From CAYYFX01 sp964571855 (GTDB taxonomy: Bacteria; ARS69), in NCBI GenBank assembly GCA_964571855.1, contig CAZNDO010000019.1:1-64000 (forward strand): a stretch of DNA of 64,000 bases, given 5' to 3'. The translations under genes were made by a program, and so were the position numbers. Shown piece by piece: positions 42,673-51,847 of this stretch. Each line of letters opens with the position of its first letter. Within the stretch, counting starts at the first letter, position 1. Under the pieces are notes generated by a model. It saw only the letters and a program-made list of their open reading frames with translations, was not told the origin of the DNA and ran no database searches.

Positions 42673-44945
42673 GGGCGCGTCCCGCCGGGCGGTTCCATCC
42701 CGCGTGCGTCGCGAAGCAGCCGGAGCAGCCGGGCCGCGTAGGCCGGGAAGCCGTGACCGGCGAGGTACGTCGCCCGGGCCGCCGCCTGCGCCTCCCGCCC
42801 GCCGCGCTCCGCCAAGGCCGCACGGACCCCATCGGCCACGCGATCGGCCGAGAGTTCGTCCGGCACGCGGACCACGTAGTCCGGCGCTTCCGCCGCGGCC
42901 GCCAGGTCCTCCGTGGCCACGGTGGGGAGTCCGGCGCTGATGCAGTCGGTCAGGGCCGCGGAGTACTGGCCGAGACGATAGGTGCGGAGCTGGATGGCCA
43001 CGTCCGCCGCGCGCAGGAAGTCCCGGTACTCGGCATGCGCGCGGAAGCGGGCCTCCACACGGACGTGATCCGCGACGCCGCCGCGCCGCGCCATCGCGCG
43101 CACGTCCTCCGCGTCCACGCACGGTCCCACGAAGTGCAGTTCCGCCGGCACGCCGTCCGCGCGGAGGCGGGCCAGCGCGTCCACGCACTCCGCCCAGCCC
43201 TTGTCCCGGTGCACGATCCCGAACGAAACCAGCAGCACCGCCTGCCCGTCCACGCCGAGGCGCGCCCGCGCCTCCCGCCGCGCCGGTCCGGAGAGATCGG
43301 CGTCGCTGAACTCCTCGATCGGTGCGGGCGGGATCACCTCGACCCGCGCGTCGAACTCGCGTTCGATCCGCTCCCGCATCGCCCGCGTGTGCACGATCAG
43401 GGGATTTGCCAGGCGCACGACCCGGTGCAGGAACGTGGAGGGGGCGCTCCGTTCGTCCGCGATCCACGCATCGATCTCCCCCGCGTGCACGGGGCGCCCG
43501 ATCGCCTCCTCCGCGAACCGCCCGAACCCGTCCCGGCCGAGACGGGCGATGTAGTAGTACATCAGGCGCGCGTCGTGGAGGATCACGGGGCCGCCGTAAG
43601 CCTCGAGGAAGTCGAACATCGCCCGGTGGTCCCGCGAGTTCCCGAGCACGGAGATCACGGCGTCGTACCCGCACGGGAGCAGCGGCACGTCGCGGCAGCG
43701 GAGGTCCTCGCCGGAGTAGACGTCCACGGGCACGAGCGCCCGCAGTGCGTCCACGGTGCGTCGCGAGAACGCGGCCACGCCGGACTCCAGCGGCGGGAAC
43801 GGGGTCAGCACGGCCATCGCTCCGGGCCGCCCGCGACGCCGGCGCGGCCCGGCCGTCCGGTCCAGCACGCTCGCCCAGAAGCGGTCCGCCACGCGGTCCT
43901 CCCGGAAGGGCGGCGCCATGGGCGCCTGTCGCGCGGCGAGATCCCGGCGGATCGAGCGGTCGTCCAGCAGGCGCGACAACCTCGCCGCAAGGGCGTCCGC
44001 GTCCCCGGGATCGAAGAGGGCGTCCTCCCCTTGCACCAGCTCGCGGTGTGCGTCGCAGTCGGACGCGAGCACCGGGCAGCCGCAGCCTGCCGCCTCCACC
44101 ACCGGCAGGGAGAACCCCTCGATGCGGGACGGCGCCACCGTGACCGCGGCGCCCCGATACAGCGCCGCGAGCTCCGGGTCGGAGCACTCCACGAACTCGG
44201 CCTCGCCGCGCGGGGCCAGCTCCGCGCGCGCCGCCGCGGAGTACCGGCCAACGATCACGAGCCGGGCTTCCGGACCGCCCGCGCCGCGCAAGCGCGCCAT
44301 CGCGTCCACGACGAGGGCCACGTTCTTGCGCGGGTCCTCCCCGCCCACGACGAGCACGTACGGCGACGCGGACGATCGACCGGGAGCCGCCGCGGGCCCG
44401 CCGGACTCGAAGAAGACCGCCCGCACCGCCGCGCCGGTCACGGCCACGCGCTGCTCCGGGACCTCGCAGACCTCGAGCAGCCGCCGTGCGGAGAAGTGCG
44501 AGATCGCGAGGAACTGGTCGTGCAGCCCCAGGCACAGCAGACGGCTCCGGTACCGGAGCTCGGTGGCCCGGTCCGTGAGGTATCCCGGCACATCCAGCGG
44601 GATGAAGTCGTACACGACCGCCGCGGCGTGCACGCGCGGGTGGCCCAGGAACGGGAACGTGGAACGCGGATCGGCCGTCATGGGCGAGAGCCCCACGAAG
44701 ATCGCCTGCTCCCCCGCCAGGGGCACGTTGAACCCGGTGCGGATGTCGGGGACCAGGGCGCGGATGCGGTCCGGCACCGGGCCTCTCCCGGGATCCGTCA
44801 GCCCGATCAGCCGGAGGCGATCACCGAGGTGCGTGACCGCGCGCCGCAGCAGCGACTCCACATGCCGCCCGATCCCGCGGTCGGCGTAGTGGGGATCCTG
44901 CAGGCAGCGCAGATCGAGGAACGCCCGGAGCGCTCCCTCACTCAC
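42669..44945 (-). CDS. tandem two-domain GT4-type glycosyltransferase
   Basis: A 758-residue protein with two fused glycosyltransferase family 4 (GT-B) domains. The first (about 1-375) has VLVVGGEDPRKNVALVVDAM and the E-x7-E-like block EGFSLPVVEAAGCGCPVL. The second (about 385-758) has VSFGIVHRDKGWAECVDAL and GQYSAALTDCISAGLPTVAT. Such double transferases build polysaccharide repeats by adding successive sugars. The GTG start overlaps the small gene upstream as GTGA. No export signal; it acts at the cytoplasmic face. Confidence 0.85.
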   Translation of the reverse strand: MSEGALRAFLDLRCLQDPHYADRGIGRHVESLLRRAVTHLGDRLRLIGLTDPGRGPVPDRIRALVPDIRTGFNVPLAGEQAIFVGLSPMTADPRSTFPFLGHPRVHAAAVVYDFIPLDVPGYLTDRATELRYRSRLLCLGLHDQFLAISHFSARRLLEVCEVPEQRVAVTGAAVRAVFFESGGPAAAPGRSSASPYVLVVGGEDPRKNVALVVDAMARLRGAGGPEARLVIVGRYSAAARAELAPRGEAEFVECSDPELAALYRGAAVTVAPSRIEGFSLPVVEAAGCGCPVLASDCDAHRELVQGEDALFDPGDADALAARLSRLLDDRSIRRDLAARQAPMAPPFREDRVADRFWASVLDRTAGPRRRRGRPGAMAVLTPFPPLESGVAAFSRRTVDALRALVPVDVYSGEDLRCRDVPLLPCGYDAVISVLGNSRDHRAMFDFLEAYGGPVILHDARLMYYYIARLGRDGFGRFAEEAIGRPVHAGEIDAWIADERSAPSTFLHRVVRLANPLIVHTRAMRERIEREFDARVEVIPPAPIEEFSDADLSGPARREARARLGVDGQAVLLVSFGIVHRDKGWAECVDALARLRADGVPAELHFVGPCVDAEDVRAMARRGGVADHVRVEARFRAHAEYRDFLRAADVAIQLRTYRLGQYSAALTDCISAGLPTVATEDLAAAAEAPDYVVRVPDELSADRVADGVRAALAERGGREAQAAARATYLAGHGFPAYAARLLRLLRDARGMEPPGGTRP

Positions 44946-45241
44946 CGCGGCGGTCCCTCGGGCGACTCCTCCGCGCGGGCGCGCTCGACCGCGCCGGCCT
45001 TGCGCCGCACGAGCATCAGCTCCTCGAGCGCGGCCAGCCGGTCCCGGATGTCGAGGAGCAGGCCGCGGGTGTCCAGCGCGGAGAGGGACTCCCCCTCCGG
45101 CGGTGTCCAGAGGTACGCGCGCGCCCGCCGCGCCAGCGGTCGGAGCACCGGCTTCACCATTCCGCGGTAGATCGCTCGCAGGACGGGCCGGAACACGGCG
45201 CGGATTGCGCCGCCCACCGAGGACGCGAAGGAACCGCTCAT
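44942..45241 (-). CDS. small protein of unknown function upstream of the glycosyltransferase
   Basis: A 99-residue protein with ATG at 45241. Residues about 8-35 are amphipathic and basic (RAVFRPVLRAIYRGMVKPVL), and 55-85 form a probable coiled coil (LLLDIRDRLAALEELMLVRR). GTGA overlap with the glycosyltransferase implies a shared role. I cannot name the family; similar short helical proteins accompany glycosyltransferases in polysaccharide clusters. Confidence 0.5.
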   Translation of the reverse strand: MSGSFASSVGGAIRAVFRPVLRAIYRGMVKPVLRPLARRARAYLWTPPEGESLSALDTRGLLLDIRDRLAALEELMLVRRKAGAVERARAEESPEGPPR

Positions 45242-45294
45242 CGTTCGGGCCTCCCGGCGCGCCGGCCACGGAGGATGCCGGGCCCGGACGCGGC

Positions 45295-45324
45295 ATGATA
45301 GCCACGGCCGCCGTCCCCTGTCAC
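45295..45324 (-). promoter_or_regulatory. predicted promoter of the glycosyltransferase operon
   Basis: On the minus strand GTGACA (45324-45319), 18 bases, TATCAT (45300-45295): both 5 of 6 to consensus. The leader before the ATG at 45241 would be about 47 bases. Confidence 0.5.
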
Positions 45325-45448
45325 CGACGCGTCGCATCCCGAGACAGTCGCGTGCTAAGCTGGCGCCCGGCGGTCGGGGATCCTCCGGTGCCCGGGCCTT
45401 ACCTCGCCCCGGGTTGCCCCCCCGGACCCCGGCCGCCGTCCGCGCGCG

Positions 45449-46336
45449 CTACTCCAGGAACAGAAGTCCCGCCCCGTACGAGATGGAGAGCACGCGACCG
45501 GCCAGGAGGTCCGTGCCGAGCAGCAGCCGCGGCCGGTCCGCCAGGCCCAGCGGCCCGAAGATGTCCGCCCGATCCATCACGGCCAGCTGCCCCCGCTCCT
45601 GCAGCGTCCGCCCCGCCGCGCGGATCGGTCCCGCCAGGATCGCGATCCCGTGGCCGGCGGGCGCCGCGTCCGGCAGCTCCGCGCCGAGTTCCTTCGCGGC
45701 GAGCGTGTTGATCCCGCTGTGACCCGAGCCCGTGTCCAGGAGCGCGGTCACCTCCACGTCCCCGATCCCGGCCGGCAGCAGGATGTGCCCCTGCTCGCGG
45801 AGCACGATCGGCACCCCGGTGGCGTCGCCCGGCCGGATCGGGCAGGCGTCCCCCGCGGCCGGGTCGAACAGGGTGACCACCTCCCGCGCGAAGTCGATGC
45901 GGACGTCGAAGCGGCGGAGGAAGGGCGCGCCGAGGATCCCGTCGAAGGGCGCGACGCCCGCGGGACCGCGCGGGAGTTCCTGCACCAGCGCGGTCAGGTC
46001 ATCCACGGAGCGGTCCCCCACCGTCACGCGCCCCGGCGTGACCACCGCATGCTCGCTGCGCCCCGACTCGCCGACCAGCGTGGCGCGCTGCTCCCGCGGC
46101 GCGGCCCCGAGCGCGCGGGCAAGGTCCGGAGGGATCACACAGCTTCCCGCGGCCGTGTCCAGGGCGAACGAGCGCGTGATCCCGTCGGCGAGCGTGACCG
46201 GCACCAGGATGTGCCCGCGCGGGCTTCGCGTGAACGGGACGCCCGTGGGCGGCCCCGCGCCGGCGGGGAGCGCCGCAACGGCAAGCACCCCGAGAGACGC
46301 GAGGGCGCGAAGGGCAGGATGGATCCGTGGACGCAT
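45449..46336 (-). CDS. secreted pepsin/retropepsin-like protein, two aspartic half-domains
   Basis: A 295-residue exported protein; signal peptide ends PAGAG near residue 28. Two aspartic protease halves are visible: FALDTAAGSCVIP (DTA) at about residue 57 and ALLDTGSGHSGINT (DTG) near residue 200. GILGAPFLRRFDVRIDFA is the flap-helix block typical of retropepsin-like proteins. The first half has Ala instead of Gly after Asp-Thr. Strong GGAGG before the ATG at 46336. Probably a periplasmic or surface protease with unknown substrate. Confidence 0.75.
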   Translation of the reverse strand: MRPRIHPALRALASLGVLAVAALPAGAGPPTGVPFTRSPRGHILVPVTLADGITRSFALDTAAGSCVIPPDLARALGAAPREQRATLVGESGRSEHAVVTPGRVTVGDRSVDDLTALVQELPRGPAGVAPFDGILGAPFLRRFDVRIDFAREVVTLFDPAAGDACPIRPGDATGVPIVLREQGHILLPAGIGDVEVTALLDTGSGHSGINTLAAKELGAELPDAAPAGHGIAILAGPIRAAGRTLQERGQLAVMDRADIFGPLGLADRPRLLLGTDLLAGRVLSISYGAGLLFLE

Positions 46337-46405
46337 GGAGGGCCTCCGTGAGGGGAACGCGTACCGCCTGCTGCCCAACCGTAGTGCCGCACCGCCGTCC
46401 CGCTC

Positions 46406-46434
46406 TTGAACGGAAGTCGCGCCGGCTCCATATT
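46406..46434 (+). promoter_or_regulatory. candidate promoter of the secreted endonuclease gene
   Basis: TTGAAC (46406-46411), 17 bases, CATATT (46429-46434), 31 bases before the GTG start. Each box matches 4 of 6; the spacing is ideal. Confidence 0.4.
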
Positions 46435-46464
46435 CGGTGCTGTCCCCCGCACCCGAGGCGCACC

Positions 46465-49215
46465 GTGCATCGAGCGACCCCTCTCTCCCGTATCGCCGTC
46501 CCGCTCCTGGCCGCCCTGCTTCCGTCCCCGGCGCGCGCGGACCTCCTCATCTCCGAGATGTGCGACCCCCGCCTGGACTACGCCGCGGACCGCTTCCTCG
46601 AGATCTGGAACTCCGGGCCGGACCCCGTGGACCTCACGGACTGGTCGCTCGTAGCGGTGGGGAACGGCGTGGACATCTTCACGTGGAGCCTGTCCGGCAC
46701 GATCGCGCCGGGCGACGCCCTTGTGGCGGGCGACGCCACCACGGTGACCGCCTTCCCGGTGGACTTCCCCGCGGAAGCATGGTCCACCGCCAACGGCAAC
46801 TGGAACGGTCGCGCGGGCGACGGGGCGATGCTGCGTGACCCGTCGCTGGCGATCGTGGACTACGCGGTGGTGGACGGCACCCGCTTCGAGAACCAGGACT
46901 ACGTGCGCATCGCCGGCGTCACGTCCCCGAACCCCGTGTACACCTCCGCCGAATGGACCGCGATCCCGGTGGACCACCCCACGCAGGCCAGCCCCGGATG
47001 GCACGGGGCGCCGCCGGTGCCGGTCCCTTCGATCTCCTCGGTCACGATCGCCCCCATCGCGCCGCTCCCGGCGGACACCGTGCACGTGCAGGCCGTGGTG
47101 ACCGACGCGGTGGCCACGATCACGTCGGTGGTCCTCGCCTGGGGAACCTCGCCCGCGTCGCTCCCGGATTCGATCCCGATGACGCCGCTCGTCGGCAACG
47201 TCTACCGGACCGGCTCGCCCATCCCCGGGCAGTCCCCCGGGACCACGATCCACTTCCGCATCCGCGCCGTGAACGACTCCGGCGGCGCCGCCGCGACCAC
47301 GATCTACAGCTACTCCATCCCCGTGGCGATCCCGATCGCGGGCGTGCAGGGCACGGGCGCCGCGTCGCCCTACGTGGGGCAGCCCGTCATCACGGGCGGC
47401 GTGGTCACCGGCGTCTTCGGCGCGTACGCCGCCCTCCAGGACGGCGCCGGTCCGTGGAGCGGCGTGTGGGTCACGCCCGCCACCCTGCTGGCGCAGGGTG
47501 ACTCGGTCGTCGTCCGCGGCACGGTGAGCGAGACCCACGCGCCCTTGTTCGACGGCACGACGGTCCTCACGAACATCACCGTCCTGTCGTCGTTACCGGG
47601 CGCCGCCGTCCCCGCGCCGGCCGCCGTGACCACCGGCACCGCGTCCGTGGAGGCGTACGAGGGCGTGCTGCTGCAGGTGACGAACGCGCTGTGCACGCAG
47701 GCGGACGAGGGCAGCGGCTGGACGGCGGACGACGGCAGCGGCAACTGCGGCGTGGGCCACCTCGGCTTCGCCGCGCCGGTGACGCTGGGCACCGTGTACG
47801 ACATCCGGGGCGTCCTGCGCGACGCCGCCACGTACGCCCTCGAGCCGCGCGACGCGGGCGACGTGCCGTGGGTGGCGGATCCCACGCCGCCGTCCATCGC
47901 GTACGTGTCGCCCGCGGGACCCACCGCCCTGCTCGTGACGTTCACGGAGCCCGTGGAAGCGGTCACGGCCTCCAACGCCGCGAACTACGGCATTCCCGGT
48001 CTCACCGTGAACGCGGCCGCGCGCGACAGCGTGTTCCTCGCCCAGGTCCTGCTCGGCGTCAGCCCGATGTCCGAGGGCCCGTACACGCTCACCGTGAGCG
48101 GCGTGGAGGACCTCTTCGGCAACGCCGCGTCCGGCGCCGTCCACCCCTTCGCGTACGTGGACTACTTCCCGCCCGCCGGCTACTACGACGCGGCGGCCGG
48201 CCTGAGTGGCGAGGCGCTGCGCGCGGCGCTGCACGACATCATCGACGCCCACACGCCCGTGAGCTACGACTTCGCCTGGACCGCCTACTACACCACCGAC
48301 GACAAGCCCAACGGCAAGGTGTGGGACATCTACTCCGACGTGCCCGGCGGCGTGCCGCCCTACGAGTACACGTTCGGCGTGGACGAAGGCGGCGAGGGCG
48401 GCGCCGAGGGGAACGGCTACTCGCGCGAGCACAGCTTCCCGAAGAGCTGGTTCGGCGGCGAGGTGGCGCCCATGTTCACGGATCTCTTCGCGCTGTACCC
48501 GTGCGACGCCCACGTGAACGGCAACCGCGGCACGTACCCGTACGGCGAGGTGGACAGTCCCACGTGGGTGTCGCTGAACGGCAGCCGCCGCGGCACGTGC
48601 TCCACGCCGGGCTACACCGGCGTGGCGTTCGAGCCCATCGACGCCTACAAGGGCGACCTGGCGCGCACGTACTTCTACATGTCCACGCGGTACTACGGCG
48701 AGGACGGCGCGTGGCCCGGCGGCCCGATGACGGACGGCGCGGACCTGCTGCCCTGGGCGAAGGCCATGCTGTTGGCGTGGCACGAGCAGGACCCGGTGAG
48801 CCAGAAGGAGATCGAGCGCAACGGGACGATCCACGGCTTCCAGAACAACCGGAACCCGTTCATCGACCACCCGGAGTTCGTGGATGCCGTGTTCGGCGAC
48901 GCGACCGGCGCGGAGGTAGCCGGCGGCGAGGCCGCGCGGCTGTCGCTGGAAGCGGGCGCGCCGAACCCCTTCGGCCCGTCCACGCAAGTCCGCTTTGCGC
49001 TGCCCGCACCGGCGGCGCGCGTGGCGCTGGGCATCTTCGACGTGGCGGGGCGGCGCGTCCGCGCGCTGCACGACGGCCCGCTCGACGCCGGCGCGCACGA
49101 GCGCGCGTGGGACGGGCGCAACGATGCCGGGGAGCGCGTGGCCGCGGGAACGTACTTCGTGCGGCTCGTCACGGAGGACCGGACGCTCGTGCGCAAGGCC
49201 ACCTTGGTCCGCTGA
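46465..49215 (+). CDS. secreted endonuclease I with lamin-tail and FlgD-like domains
   Basis: A 916-residue exported nuclease. Signal peptide residues about 1-25 (ending PARA); the GTG at 46465 has GAGG upstream. Residues about 28-170 form a lamin-tail/LTD domain (LLISEMCDPRLDYAADRFLE). Ig/fibronectin-like strands follow to about 560. Residues about 570-820 are an endonuclease I domain with EHSFPKSWFGG, DLFALYPCDAHVNGNRG and SGRHGTC-type Cys turns; the His and Asn residues are the metal-dependent catalytic set. A FlgD-like domain ends it (GAPNPFGPSTQVRFALP, WDGRNDAGERVAAGTYFVR). It would degrade extracellular DNA at the cell surface. Confidence 0.87.
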   Translation: MHRATPLSRIAVPLLAALLPSPARADLLISEMCDPRLDYAADRFLEIWNSGPDPVDLTDWSLVAVGNGVDIFTWSLSGTIAPGDALVAGDATTVTAFPVDFPAEAWSTANGNWNGRAGDGAMLRDPSLAIVDYAVVDGTRFENQDYVRIAGVTSPNPVYTSAEWTAIPVDHPTQASPGWHGAPPVPVPSISSVTIAPIAPLPADTVHVQAVVTDAVATITSVVLAWGTSPASLPDSIPMTPLVGNVYRTGSPIPGQSPGTTIHFRIRAVNDSGGAAATTIYSYSIPVAIPIAGVQGTGAASPYVGQPVITGGVVTGVFGAYAALQDGAGPWSGVWVTPATLLAQGDSVVVRGTVSETHAPLFDGTTVLTNITVLSSLPGAAVPAPAAVTTGTASVEAYEGVLLQVTNALCTQADEGSGWTADDGSGNCGVGHLGFAAPVTLGTVYDIRGVLRDAATYALEPRDAGDVPWVADPTPPSIAYVSPAGPTALLVTFTEPVEAVTASNAANYGIPGLTVNAAARDSVFLAQVLLGVSPMSEGPYTLTVSGVEDLFGNAASGAVHPFAYVDYFPPAGYYDAAAGLSGEALRAALHDIIDAHTPVSYDFAWTAYYTTDDKPNGKVWDIYSDVPGGVPPYEYTFGVDEGGEGGAEGNGYSREHSFPKSWFGGEVAPMFTDLFALYPCDAHVNGNRGTYPYGEVDSPTWVSLNGSRRGTCSTPGYTGVAFEPIDAYKGDLARTYFYMSTRYYGEDGAWPGGPMTDGADLLPWAKAMLLAWHEQDPVSQKEIERNGTIHGFQNNRNPFIDHPEFVDAVFGDATGAEVAGGEAARLSLEAGAPNPFGPSTQVRFALPAPAARVALGIFDVAGRRVRALHDGPLDAGAHERAWDGRNDAGERVAAGTYFVRLVTEDRTLVRKATLVR

Positions 49216-49301
49216 AATCCGCCCCCGCCGTGTCTCGTGCCAAGGTGTCCGCCGATCCGAGGAAGCCGCAACACTCCGGGAGCGGGGTTCGGACTTACTC
49301 C

Positions 49302-51830
49302 ATGCACGGAACTCGGGAGCGCGTCGCGCCCTCGCGGACCATCCTGTTCCTCTTCCTCGCCTTCCTCTCGGGCTTCGCGGCGCTCGTCTACCAGGTCCTG
49401 TGGCTCAAGGAGCTCGGGCTTCTCTTCGGGAACACCGCGCACGCAGCCGCCACGACGCTCGCGGTGTTCTTCCTGGGTCTCGCCGGCGGCGGCCGCTTCT
49501 TCGGCGCGAAGGCCGCGGGCACCCGGCGACCCCTGAGGGCGTACGCGCTGCTGGAGATCGGGATCGCCTCCTCGGCGCTGCTCTACTTCCTGGTGACCCG
49601 GCTCTTCCATGCCGTCTACGGCGCGGTCTTCGAGAGCGTGGAGCACAGCCTCCTCCTCTCGACCCTCGTGAAGTTCGTGCTCTCGCTCGGCATCCTCTTC
49701 CCGCCCGCGTTCTTCATGGGGGGGACCTTCCCGTACCTGGGGGAGCAGCTCGTGCGGACCCGGGAGGAACTGGGCCGGACCGGGAGTCTCCTGTACGCGG
49801 TGAACACGGCCGGGGCCGCCCTCGGCGCGTTCGCGGCCGGGTTCGTCCTCCCGATCCAGCTGGGCTTCCGCGGTTCCTACCTCGTCGCCGTCGCGATCAA
49901 CGTGGTCGTGGCGGTGGTGGCATGGGGATGGGCCGGTCCGGCGCGCGCGGCTTCCGCCGGCCTCGGCGACGTGGCTCCTCCGGAAGGCGAGCCGCCCCCG
50001 GGCGCGCTGCTGCGCAGCCCGCGCCGCATCGCGGGCCTCGCGTTCCTCTCCGGGGCCCTCACGCTGGCGCTCGAGGTGCTGTGGACGCGGATGTTCGCCC
50101 AGGTCTTCCAGAACTCCGTGTACTCGTTCTCCGCGATCCTGGTGACGTTCCTCGTGGCGCTCGCGCTCGGCTCGGCGCTCGCGAATGCGCTCTGCCGGCT
50201 GCGCACCAGCCCGACCGCGATCCTCGGGGTCCTGCTCGTGCTCTCCGGAGCCCTCGCCGGATCCACCCCCTTCGTGTTCCACGCACTCACCGACGGCCTG
50301 CAGTCCATCGACGCCGAGGGCGGCTGGGGCGCCTACGTCGCGGCGATCTTCCGCGGCACGGCCATCGTGATCCTCGTCCCCGGCATCCTCATCGGCAGCG
50401 TCTTTCCGTACCTCCTCCGCATCAGCCAGGGGGTCAGCACGGGCGCCGGCCTCACGATCGGCCGGCTCGCGGCGATCAACGGGATCGGCGGCATTCTCGG
50501 CTCGCTCGCCGCGGGTTTCCTGCTGCTCGAGGGTCTCGGCCTGTGGGCGAGCATCCAGGTCCTGGCGACGCTCTACTTCCTCGCCCTGCCGATCGCGGTC
50601 GACGAGCTCTCGCCCCGGCGTCTCGTTCCCCGGATCGCGCTGGCGCTCGTGGCTCTGGCCGCGCTGGCGGCCGCCGGGCCGTCGCGGCTTCCGGTGATCC
50701 GGCTCGATCCGGGGGAGGCCGAACAGTTGCTCGAGGTCTCGGAGAGCGGACATGGCACGGTCGCGGTCATCGCCCGGGGATCGCAGCGCGGGATCAAGGT
50801 GGACAACACCTACATGCTCGGCGGCCTCGACGGCTACTTCGCGGAGCGCCGGCAGAGCCAGATCCCCCTGTTCCTCCATCCGGATGCCCGGTCCGTCTTC
50901 TTCCTGGGGATGGGCACGGGAACGACGGCGGGAGGCGCCCTCGACTTCCCGGTGCGGGAGGTCGTCGTGTGCGAGCTGCTGCCGAACGTCGTGGCGGCGG
51001 CCCGTCGCCACTTCGCGCAGGAGTCGAACGGCCTGTTCGAGGATCCGCGCGTCCGGATCGTCGTGGAGGACGGCCGGCACTTCCTTGCGGGAACGTCGCA
51101 GCGGTACGACGTCATCATCAGCGAACTCTTCGTGCCGTGGCACGCCGGGACGGGCACGCTCTACAGCCGGGAGCACTTCCGCATCGCGCGATCGCGCCTC
51201 CGTCCGGGCGGCATCTTCGTGCAGTGGCTGCCACTCACCCACATGACCCGTACGGAGTTCGACATCATCGCCCGCACGATGCTGGAGGAGTTCCCCCAGG
51301 TCACTCTCTGGCGGGCCAACTTCGTCTCCCACGCGGAGGTCGCGCTCGTGGGCGCCGCGGAGATCGGCGCACTGGACCCGGCGGCCGTGGCGAGGAACGT
51401 CGCGCAGGTCATCCCGCGACGCGCGGAGGATCGCGTGACCGACGCCGACGTGGTTCCCTGGGTGCTCTACGCGGGAAACCTCTCGGCGTGCCGCCCCCTC
51501 TTCGCGGACGCGCCGGTGAACACCGACGACCGGCCGGTCATCGAGTACGTGGCGCCGAAGGCGGTGCAAAGGGAGCGGAGCGGCGAGGTGCCGTGGCTCA
51601 CGTCCTTCGAGTTGTCCCGGCTGTTCGGCGAGGTCTTCTCCGCCGTTCCGCCCGGGGAGGATCCGCACCTGGAGGCGCTGTCCCCGGAGCAGATCGCGTA
51701 CGTGCAGGCCGGGCTGGCGCTCTTCAGGGTCGGCGTGCTCCTCGACGCCAAGCGCGTCGAGGAGGCGCGCGCGGTCTACCGGGAGTTCTTCGGAGTCATC
51801 CCCTTCGATCCGTTCCCTTGGCTCAAGTAG
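49302..51830 (+). CDS. membrane-fused spermidine-synthase-like protein
   Basis: An 842-residue protein. About 14 hydrophobic helices form an MFS-like N-terminal half (LFLFLAFLSGFAALVYQVLW, ALTLALEVLWTRMFAQ). From about residue 490 a spermidine synthase-like Rossmann domain follows (FFLGMGTGTTAGGALDFPVR, VVVCELLPNVVAAARRHFAQ, VRIVVEDGRHFL, YDVIISELFVPWHAGTGTL). The catalytic Asp region of true spermidine synthases (D-P) is replaced by E-L, so a different group transfer is likely. Such fusions are widespread in uncultured bacteria; substrate unknown. A short gap after the endonuclease could mean cotranscription. Confidence 0.78.
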   Translation: MHGTRERVAPSRTILFLFLAFLSGFAALVYQVLWLKELGLLFGNTAHAAATTLAVFFLGLAGGGRFFGAKAAGTRRPLRAYALLEIGIASSALLYFLVTRLFHAVYGAVFESVEHSLLLSTLVKFVLSLGILFPPAFFMGGTFPYLGEQLVRTREELGRTGSLLYAVNTAGAALGAFAAGFVLPIQLGFRGSYLVAVAINVVVAVVAWGWAGPARAASAGLGDVAPPEGEPPPGALLRSPRRIAGLAFLSGALTLALEVLWTRMFAQVFQNSVYSFSAILVTFLVALALGSALANALCRLRTSPTAILGVLLVLSGALAGSTPFVFHALTDGLQSIDAEGGWGAYVAAIFRGTAIVILVPGILIGSVFPYLLRISQGVSTGAGLTIGRLAAINGIGGILGSLAAGFLLLEGLGLWASIQVLATLYFLALPIAVDELSPRRLVPRIALALVALAALAAAGPSRLPVIRLDPGEAEQLLEVSESGHGTVAVIARGSQRGIKVDNTYMLGGLDGYFAERRQSQIPLFLHPDARSVFFLGMGTGTTAGGALDFPVREVVVCELLPNVVAAARRHFAQESNGLFEDPRVRIVVEDGRHFLAGTSQRYDVIISELFVPWHAGTGTLYSREHFRIARSRLRPGGIFVQWLPLTHMTRTEFDIIARTMLEEFPQVTLWRANFVSHAEVALVGAAEIGALDPAAVARNVAQVIPRRAEDRVTDADVVPWVLYAGNLSACRPLFADAPVNTDDRPVIEYVAPKAVQRERSGEVPWLTSFELSRLFGEVFSAVPPGEDPHLEALSPEQIAYVQAGLALFRVGVLLDAKRVEEARAVYREFFGVIPFDPFPWLK

Positions 51831-51847
51831 CGGCGCCTTCGATGCGC

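Noticed and set aside
42669..45305. Extending the glycosyltransferase to an upstream start near 45305
   Set aside because: The region upstream of GTG 44945 codes the small 99-residue protein in another frame with a clean GTGA junction.
49302..51830. True spermidine synthase (speE)
   Set aside because: The catalytic Asp block is changed to S-E-L-F and a large membrane half is fused.
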